Of a stretch of DNA of 64,000 bases, positions 58,430 to 64,000 are shown in pieces. The position numbers and the translations under genes are program-made. Below the pieces are notes generated by a model. The model made no database searches, was not told the DNA's origin, and was given only the letters and a program-made list of their open reading frames with translations. The first letter of the stretch is position 1. The number at the start of each line of letters is the position of its first letter. The stretch lies in assembly GCF_030270605.1 (NCBI RefSeq), contig NZ_BSYJ01000001.1, positions 248,001-312,000 on the forward strand, read 5' to 3'. Source of the stretch: Biformimicrobium ophioploci (GTDB taxonomy: Bacteria > Pseudomonadota > Gammaproteobacteria > Pseudomonadales > Cellvibrionaceae).

Positions 58430-59803
58430 ATGTCGAACGGATTCGCAAAGGTACTGTCGCGCAAGGAGGTCATCACGCTCGCGTTCGGTGCCATGATCGG
58501 CTGGAGCTGGGTATTGATGAGCGGCGTGTGGCTGCAGCGCGCGGGCAGCGTCGGAACCCTGCTGGCATTCGCCATCGGTGGCCTGGCGATCCTGCTGATT
58601 TCCCTGACCTATGCCGAGCTGGCCTCCGCCATGCCCCGCGCCGGTGGCGAGCATGTCTACACACACCGGGCCTTCGGCCCCGGCATCTCGTTTATCTGCA
58701 CCTGGGCGCTGATCATGGCCTACACCACGGTGCCCATGTTCGAAGCGACGGCGCTGCCCACGGCTATCGAGTACCTTTTCCCCGGCATCGCAAAGGGTTA
58801 CCTGTGGACAATTGCCGGAGCCGAGGTGCACCTGTCACTGGTTATTATCGGCATCAGCGCGAGCCTGCTGGTTTGCTGGATCAACGTGCGCGGTATCAAG
58901 ATCGCCGCCGCGTTGCAGGGCTATATCACCCTCGCCTTCCTGCTGGTGGGGATCAGCTTTTTTGTGCGCAGCCTCGGTGGCAGCAGCAGCGGTGCGGAGC
59001 CGTTTTTTATTAACGGCGCCGCCGGGGTCATGAGCGTCTTGATCATGGTGCCGGCGTTGCTGGTCGGCTTTGATGTGATCCCGCAGTCCGCGGAGGAGAT
59101 CAACCTGCCGCGGCGCGAGATTGGCAAATGGCTGGTCATCTCGGTCGCCATGGCGGTGGCATGGTACGGCCTGATCACCTTGTGTGTTGCGCTGGCGCTG
59201 GAACCGGGTGAATACGGCATCACCATGGGCACGGCGGTGGCGAATGAGCGGGTATTTGGTGCCGGCTGGGCCGGCGACCTGATGGTGGCTGCCGGCATCG
59301 CGGGCATGCTGACCAGCTGGAATGCGTTTATCGTTGGCGGTAGCCGCGTGATTTACGCGCTGGCCCGCTCCGGCATGCTACCGCCTATTTTTGCCAGGCT
59401 ACACCCGCGCTACCACACACCCTATGCGGCCATCTGGATGCTTTGCAGCCTGTGTGTGGTCGCGCCCTTCTTCGGCAAGACCATCCTGATCTGGCTGGTG
59501 GATACCGGCAGCTTCGCCGTGATGATCAGCTTTATCTTCGTGTGCGCCGCATTCCTGAAGCTGCGCCGCACCGAGCCGGAGCTGGAGCGCCCCTTCCGGG
59601 TGCCGCACGGGCAACTGGTGGGCCGGCTCGCGCTGTGGCTTTCAGTGGGTATTGTCCTGATCTTCCTGCCCGGCAGTCCGTCGGCTCTGATCTGGCCCTA
59701 TGAGTGGGTCATGGTGCTGATCTGGGTGGTACTCGGCAGCGTACTTTACCGACGCAGTCGCCACCTGCCGCAAGCCGGTGCTGATCCGGTGAGCAGCTCC
59801 TGA
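58430..59803 (+). CDS. APC-family amino acid permease
   Basis: A predicted inner-membrane amino acid/amine transporter of 457 residues from ATG 58430, which has CAGGAGAG upstream; the open frame starts 25 codons earlier within the amidohydrolase. About 12 transmembrane helices. The APC hallmark TLAFGAMIGWSWVLMSG lies in helix 1 and ELASAMPRAGGEHVYTHRAFGP after helix 2. The substrate is not readable. Its position after the amidohydrolase suggests uptake of the hydrolysis product. It is convergent with algR, with 12 bases between stops. Confidence 0.92.
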   Translation: MSNGFAKVLSRKEVITLAFGAMIGWSWVLMSGVWLQRAGSVGTLLAFAIGGLAILLISLTYAELASAMPRAGGEHVYTHRAFGPGISFICTWALIMAYTTVPMFEATALPTAIEYLFPGIAKGYLWTIAGAEVHLSLVIIGISASLLVCWINVRGIKIAAALQGYITLAFLLVGISFFVRSLGGSSSGAEPFFINGAAGVMSVLIMVPALLVGFDVIPQSAEEINLPRREIGKWLVISVAMAVAWYGLITLCVALALEPGEYGITMGTAVANERVFGAGWAGDLMVAAGIAGMLTSWNAFIVGGSRVIYALARSGMLPPIFARLHPRYHTPYAAIWMLCSLCVVAPFFGKTILIWLVDTGSFAVMISFIFVCAAFLKLRRTEPELERPFRVPHGQLVGRLALWLSVGIVLIFLPGSPSALIWPYEWVMVLIWVVLGSVLYRRSRHLPQAGADPVSSS

Positions 59804-59815
59804 GGAAAAGGCGGG

Positions 59816-60571
59816 CTACGCCGGCGAGCTCGCCAACTCATCGACAAAGTCGCGCACTGTCGCTGCGAGGCGACGGCTGACCTGTGGCCGCACCGAAACC
59901 CCGGACAACACCACCGCAAGCTGGCCCGCCGGGTCCTTCTCCAGCCCCGCGATATGCTCGGTGGCCACCAGCGCATTGCGATGTACGCGCAGGAAGCGAT
60001 CACCAAATTCACGCTCAAGGTCCTTGAGCGACTCATCCAGCACACTCTCGCCCCGGTCGTGGTAAGCGGTTACATACTTGGAGTCCGCTAGAAAGCAGCG
60101 CACCCGCTCTACCGGCAACAGGCTCATGCCCCGCGCGGTGGTCACGCGCAGCTGGCCGCGACCCTGCCGCGCTGGGTTATCGGCTGCAATGCCCGCCTGT
60201 GCGCGGGTGGCGCGACGGGCGCGTGCGATAACCGCATGCAACTGTTCTGCTTCCACCGGCTTGAGCAGGTAACCCGCGGCATTGGTCGAAAATGCCGGTA
60301 GCGCGAATTCATCGTGGGCAGTGCAGAACACCAGCGCCGGCGGCAGCGCCATCGTGGCAATTTCCGCACCCAGCTCCAGGCCGCTGCGCCCGGGCATCTC
60401 AATATCCAGCAACACCAGGTCGGGCGTGAGGCGCTCGATCAACACAGACGCCTGCTCGGCATCCCCGGCCTCCCCCAGCAACTCGACCCCTTCCACCTGT
60501 TCCAGCATGCGTGCGAGGCGCGCGCGTGCGAGCGGCTCGTCGTCGACAATCAGTACACCCAACTGCTTCAA
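59816..60571 (-). CDS. algR: LytTR-type response regulator, AlgR-like
   Basis: A two-component regulator with a receiver (1-120) and a LytTR DNA-binding domain (about 145-245). It has 251 residues from TTG 60571, which has GGGAG eight bases upstream and whose TTGA overlaps the kinase stop. Phosphoacceptor D56 is in LVLLDIEMPGRSG; VFCTAHDEFALPAF and YLLKPVEAEQL follow as in AlgR. The LytTR part has VRCFLADSKYVTAYHD and RFLRVHRNALVA. In P. aeruginosa AlgR controls alginate, the minor pilin operon fimU-pilE and twitching. The name rests on sequence and on the algZ-argH neighbourhood. Confidence 0.88.
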   Translation of the reverse strand: MKQLGVLIVDDEPLARARLARMLEQVEGVELLGEAGDAEQASVLIERLTPDLVLLDIEMPGRSGLELGAEIATMALPPALVFCTAHDEFALPAFSTNAAGYLLKPVEAEQLHAVIARARRATRAQAGIAADNPARQGRGQLRVTTARGMSLLPVERVRCFLADSKYVTAYHDRGESVLDESLKDLEREFGDRFLRVHRNALVATEHIAGLEKDPAGQLAVVLSGVSVRPQVSRRLAATVRDFVDELASSPA

Positions 60572-61716
60572 ACCGTCTGCTCCCTTTTGCCGGTAACGGG
60601 TTCGCTCCAAGCTGCCTCCACTGCCCCGGCCGTCAGCGGCATCTCCAGGCGCATATTGAAATGGCCGGCCTCGGGCCGGGCCTCAAAGACAAAGTGCCGG
60701 CCATAGAGCGCCGCCAGTCGCAGGCGGATATTCTCCGTGGCCATGCCATTGCCTTCACTCGGCGACAGGCTTTCCGGCAGGGGGTTGGTGACACTCAGGC
60801 ACAGCCTGGCTCCGTTACCGGTGCCACTGGTATGCAACGCAATCACTATCTCACCACCCCGGCGACAACGCGCCACGCCATGCACGATGGCGTTCTCCAG
60901 CAGCGGCTGCAACAGCATGGAGGGCATGCACGCTTCGGCAGGGAAGTCGCCGATCCGCCAGTCCGTTTTCAGGCGCGCACCGAGGCGCAGGGCTTCGATA
61001 TCCAGGTAGCGCCTCGCCAGTGCCAGCTCCTGCTGGACCGGCACCAGCCGCGGTTCGGCCAGACTCGCACGAAACAGCGCGGAGAGGTCCAGCACCATCC
61101 GTTCGGCACGGGGCGGATCCACCGCAATCAGGCTGGCCAGGCTGTTCATGCTGTTGAACAGGAAGTGCGGGCGAATGCGGGACTGTAGCGCCTGCCAGCG
61201 CGAGTCCATTTCCGCGCGCTGCTGGTTGGCCAGTTGCTGCTGCAGGTAGGCGTAACGCAACACGATGCCGGCACAGATGGCACCGACAAGGAAATCCCCG
61301 GCGGCCTGGCCCAGGTCCAGATGCCCCATCCAGCGCACCTGTAGCAGCAACACCACCGCAATCACTGCCAGCACCACCAGGTAAGCGACGATCCCGGCAT
61401 GGCGCGGCTGCATCCTCGCCAGCCGCGGCCGCAGCTGGCACAACACCGCCGCCGACGGCAGTACGATCCACTGGATGGAAAGTGACACCAGGCCCAGACG
61501 GGTCCAGTCGAATGGGTACAGGCCCGAGCCGGCAAGCACCAGCACCAGTGCCAGCAACTCGCCGAGCAATAGCAGGAACAGGATGGAATAGACGCTGCAC
61601 AGGTCCGGCAGGAACGGCATGGCATCCGGGGTGCCGTCCGTTATAATGCCGCGCTGGGGTTTATCCCGCCGCGCCATGTCGCCGGTGCTTTGCGCCCGCT
61701 CCGATGTATCTGTCAT
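60568..61716 (-). CDS. algZ: LytS/YehU-type sensor histidine kinase, AlgZ (FimS)-like
   Basis: Membrane partner of the AlgR-like regulator. It has 382 residues; four to five transmembrane helices lie between about 41 and 158. The His_kinase domain has H184 in SRIRPHFLFNSMNSL, and an ATP-binding domain with LLENAIVHGVAR and GNGMATENIRLRLAALYG. Compared with P. aeruginosa AlgZ (about 358 residues) the N-terminus is longer; ATG codons at residues 14 and 33 are alternative starts. It is divergent from argH, as in Pseudomonas. Confidence 0.86.
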   Translation of the reverse strand: MTDTSERAQSTGDMARRDKPQRGIITDGTPDAMPFLPDLCSVYSILFLLLLGELLALVLVLAGSGLYPFDWTRLGLVSLSIQWIVLPSAAVLCQLRPRLARMQPRHAGIVAYLVVLAVIAVVLLLQVRWMGHLDLGQAAGDFLVGAICAGIVLRYAYLQQQLANQQRAEMDSRWQALQSRIRPHFLFNSMNSLASLIAVDPPRAERMVLDLSALFRASLAEPRLVPVQQELALARRYLDIEALRLGARLKTDWRIGDFPAEACMPSMLLQPLLENAIVHGVARCRRGGEIVIALHTSGTGNGARLCLSVTNPLPESLSPSEGNGMATENIRLRLAALYGRHFVFEARPEAGHFNMRLEMPLTAGAVEAAWSEPVTGKREQTV

Positions 61717-61818
61717 GGCGTTTTCTTATTGTGCATTTTATATGCAGGTATCTGTTATTGCGGCCGCACCCGGCTGCCGTTTTATACCTGACGATACCAC
61801 TTACCGCGCACCCGTGCA

Positions 61819-61841
61819 GGCCCCGTGCCGACTGCGGGGCC
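61819..61841 (+). other. Hairpin in the argH leader
   Basis: Stem ggccccg/cggggcc with a 9-base loop, 38 bases before the argH ATG. No T-run. It is the only structure that stands out in the 162-base algZ-argH divergent region. Confidence 0.4.
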
Positions 61842-61878
61842 GCAGCCGTTTAAGCCGTATTTCAGCAGAAAGGACTTC

Positions 61879-63294
61879 ATGAGCAAGGATTCCCAAAATC
61901 AGGCCAACCCGGCCGCCAAACTCTGGGGTGGACGTTTTTCCGAAGCCACCGACGCCTTCGTCGAGCGCTTCACCGCCTCCGTCACCTTTGACCAGCGCAT
62001 GGCACTCGAGGATATTCAGGGCTCGCTGGCGCACGCACAGATGCTGTCAGAATCCGGCGTCCTGGAAACCGCGGAATTCGAGGCCATCCGCGACGGCCTC
62101 AATGCCATTGCCGAGGAGGTTCGCGCCGGCAAACTGGAGTGGTCCGTGGCCCTCGAAGACGTGCACATGAATATCGAGGCCCGTCTGACCGATCGCATCG
62201 GTACCGTGGGCAAGAAGCTGCACACCGGCCGCTCCCGTAACGACCAGGTGGCGACCGATATTCGGCTGTGGCTGCGCGGCCAGATCGACGCCATCGGCGC
62301 CGAGCTGACCCGGCTGCAGTCCGGGCTGGTGGAGCTGGCAGCAAAGGAATCCGACACCATCATGCCGGGCTTCACCCATCTGCAGGCAGCACAGCCGGTG
62401 ACCTTTGGCCACCACCTGCTGGCCTGGAATGAAATGCTGCAGCGCGATTACGAGCGCCTGATGGACTGCCGCAAGCGCGTTAACCGCTCGCCGCTGGGCG
62501 CCGCGGCGCTGGCCGGTACCACCTACCCCATCGACCGTGCCCGCTCCGCCGAGCTGCTGGGTTTCAGCGCCCCCACCGAGAATTCGCTGGATTCCGTCAG
62601 TGACCGCGACTTCGCCATCGAATTCTGCGCCTTTGCCGCGCTGCTGCTGACCCACCTGTCACGGGCCAGCGAGGAGCTGGTGCTGTGGACGTCCTCGCAG
62701 TTCAACTTTATCGAGCTGCCGGACCGCTTCTGCACCGGCTCCTCCATCATGCCGCAGAAAAAGAACCCGGACGTGCCCGAGCTGGTGCGCGGCAAGACTG
62801 GCCGGGTCAACGGTCACCTGATTTCACTGCTGACCCTGATGAAGAGCCAGCCACTGGCCTACAACAAGGACAACCAGGAAGACAAGGAGCCGTTGTTCGA
62901 CGCAGTCGACACTGTGCGCGACTGCCTGCGTGCGTTCGCCGACATGGCCCCGGCCCTCAAGCCGCGGCGCGAGGTCATGTACGAGGCGGCGAGACGCGGC
63001 TTCTCCACTGCCACCGACCTGGCTGATTACCTGGTGCGCAAGGGCATGCCGTTCCGCGATGCGCACGAGGTGGTAGGCAAATCCGTCGCCTTCGGCGTGG
63101 CCGAGGGCCGTGACCTCTCTGAAATGAGCCTCGACGAGCTGCGCCAGTTCTCAGATACGATCGAGCCGGATGTTTTTGACGTCCTGACGCTGGAAGGCTC
63201 GGTCGCGGCGCGTAATCATATTGGCGGCACGGCACCGGCCCAGGTACTGGCTGCGTGCGAGCGGGCGCGAAACCTGCTAAAAGAGAGGCACTAA
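61879..63294 (+). CDS. argH: Argininosuccinate lyase
   Basis: Splits argininosuccinate into arginine and fumarate, the last step of arginine synthesis. It has 471 residues from ATG 61879 ([20 protein letters not shown]), which has AAGGA upstream; the open frame begins 18 codons earlier without such a site. Fumarase-superfamily signature [12 protein letters not shown] is near 290-301; [24 protein letters not shown] (catalytic His) and [17 protein letters not shown] are also present. In P. aeruginosa argH-algZ are likewise divergent. Confidence 0.97.
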   Translation: MSKDSQNQANPAAKLWGGRFSEATDAFVERFTASVTFDQRMALEDIQGSLAHAQMLSESGVLETAEFEAIRDGLNAIAEEVRAGKLEWSVALEDVHMNIEARLTDRIGTVGKKLHTGRSRNDQVATDIRLWLRGQIDAIGAELTRLQSGLVELAAKESDTIMPGFTHLQAAQPVTFGHHLLAWNEMLQRDYERLMDCRKRVNRSPLGAAALAGTTYPIDRARSAELLGFSAPTENSLDSVSDRDFAIEFCAFAALLLTHLSRASEELVLWTSSQFNFIELPDRFCTGSSIMPQKKNPDVPELVRGKTGRVNGHLISLLTLMKSQPLAYNKDNQEDKEPLFDAVDTVRDCLRAFADMAPALKPRREVMYEAARRGFSTATDLADYLVRKGMPFRDAHEVVGKSVAFGVAEGRDLSEMSLDELRQFSDTIEPDVFDVLTLEGSVAARNHIGGTAPAQVLAACERARNLLKERH

Positions 63295-63370
63295 CAACAA
63301 AGGCGCTGGCCGACTCCGCGCATGCGGGGCCCGACAGGCACCCAATAAGAACAGGCAAAGGAGATGCATT

Positions 63371-64000
63371 GTGGCCCGTTACGAAAATATCCTCGGCACC
63401 ATTGGCAATACCCCGGTGGTCAGGCTGAACAAGCTGGCCCCGACCCACGTTAACCTGTACGCCAAGATCGAGGCGTTCAACCCGCTGGGGTCGGTCAAGG
63501 ACAGGCTCGCCCTCGGCGTGATCGAGCACGCCGAGAAAAGTGGCGCGCTCAAGCCCGGCCAGACCATCGTCGAGGCCACCAGTGGCAACACCGGCATCGG
63601 CCTCGCCATGGTCTGCGCGCAGAAAGGCTACCCACTGGTCATCACCATGTCAGAGAGTTTCAGCGTGGAGCGGCGCAAGCTGATGCGCTTCCTCGGCGCC
63701 AGGGTGGTACTGACCCCGGCAGCGCTCAAGGGTAGCGGCATGGTGGAGAAGGCCCGGGAGCTGGCGGAAAAGCACGGCTGGTTCCAGACCCGCCAGTTTG
63801 AGAACGAGGCCAACGCCGACTTCCATTCCCGCACCACCGCGCCGGAGATCCTTGCAGACTTCGCCGATATCGGCCTCGATTACTGGGTGACCGGCTATGG
63901 CACCGGCGGCACCCTGAAGGGCGTATCGCGCGTGCTGCGCGAGAAGAGCCCCAACACCCGCATCGTGGTGAGCGAGCCGGATATCGCCAGCCTGCTCAGC
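63371..64000 (+). CDS. Cysteine synthase (PLP-dependent), N-terminal 210 residues (cut by window end)
   Basis: Makes cysteine from O-acetylserine and sulfide. The frame begins at GTG 63371 with AAGGAG upstream and is open to the window end; the family is about 300-350 residues. The PLP lysine is in NPLGSVKDRLALG, the substrate loop is EATSGNTGIGLA, and the phosphate loop is TGYGTGGTLKGVS. It belongs to the CysK/CysM group; the SVKDR variant is commonly annotated cysteine synthase A. It is 76 bases after argH. Confidence 0.92.
   Translation, partial: MARYENILGTIGNTPVVRLNKLAPTHVNLYAKIEAFNPLGSVKDRLALGVIEHAEKSGALKPGQTIVEATSGNTGIGLAMVCAQKGYPLVITMSESFSVERRKLMRFLGARVVLTPAALKGSGMVEKARELAEKHGWFQTRQFENEANADFHSRTTAPEILADFADIGLDYWVTGYGTGGTLKGVSRVLREKSPNTRIVVSEPDIASLLS

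Overview
The window is about 62-64% GC by eye and is packed with ordinary bacterial chromosomal genes. Gene content and order (pilMNOPQ-aroKB-gltB, pilGHIJ-chpA, gshB-tonB-yqgE-ruvX, hemW-rdgB-metWX-yggT-proC-yggS-pilTU, algZ/algR-argH) match blocks of the Pseudomonas chromosome, so the source is a gammaproteobacterium. Two large TonB-dependent receptors and the rearranged synteny suggest a marine relative of Cellvibrionales/Microbulbifer type; that placement is an inference. I see no rRNA, tRNA, CRISPR array, prophage or insertion sequence.

Layout. 1-8.8 kb (minus): the 5' part of gltB, then aroB, aroK and the type IV pilus alignment/secretin operon pilMNOPQ, divergent from ponA (8.9-11.6 kb, plus). 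11.6-22.1 kb (minus): the Pil-Chp chemosensory operon pilG-pilH-pilI-pilJ-chpA-chpC; no methyltransferase (pilK) or methylesterase (chpB) gene lies in it. 22.3-30.0 kb (plus): gshB, a TonB-family gene, yqgE, ruvX, then hemC-hemD-hemX-hemY. 30.0-34.3 kb: a gap with a possible decayed small gene, a TonB-dependent receptor, and a TPR-sulfotransferase gene that appears to have lost its 5' end. 34.3-38.2 kb (minus): ubiD, an RRM protein, rho and trxA. 38.3-40.5 kb (plus): a membrane VTT domain fused to a FAD disulfide oxidoreductase. 40.5-48.4 kb (minus): hemW, rdgB, a DUF4426 protein, metW, metX, a dynamin-like GTPase, yggT and proC. 48.5-53.5 kb: an S9 peptidase, yggS (minus), pilT and pilU. 53.7-59.8 kb (plus): a second TonB-dependent receptor, a lipoprotein amidohydrolase and an APC permease. 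59.8-61.7 kb (minus): an AlgZ/AlgR-type two-component pair. 61.9-64.0 kb (plus): argH and the start of a cysteine synthase gene cut by the window end.

How the genes work together. The main theme is type IV pili: envelope machinery (PilMNOPQ), retraction motors (PilT, PilU), the chemosensory array that controls them (PilGHIJ, ChpA, ChpC), a TonB3-like protein, and an AlgZ/AlgR-like pair, all within 64 kb. In Pseudomonas aeruginosa these sit in several separate loci. The rest is core metabolism: glutamate, aromatic, methionine/homoserine, proline, arginine, cysteine, glutathione, haem and ubiquinone synthesis. The least ordinary items are the truncated sulfotransferase gene, the GTPase inserted in the metX-yggT block, the membrane-oxidoreductase fusion, the chemosensory operon lacking adaptation enzymes, and the receptor-amidohydrolase-permease set. 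I found no clearly undescribed system; these are the best places to look.
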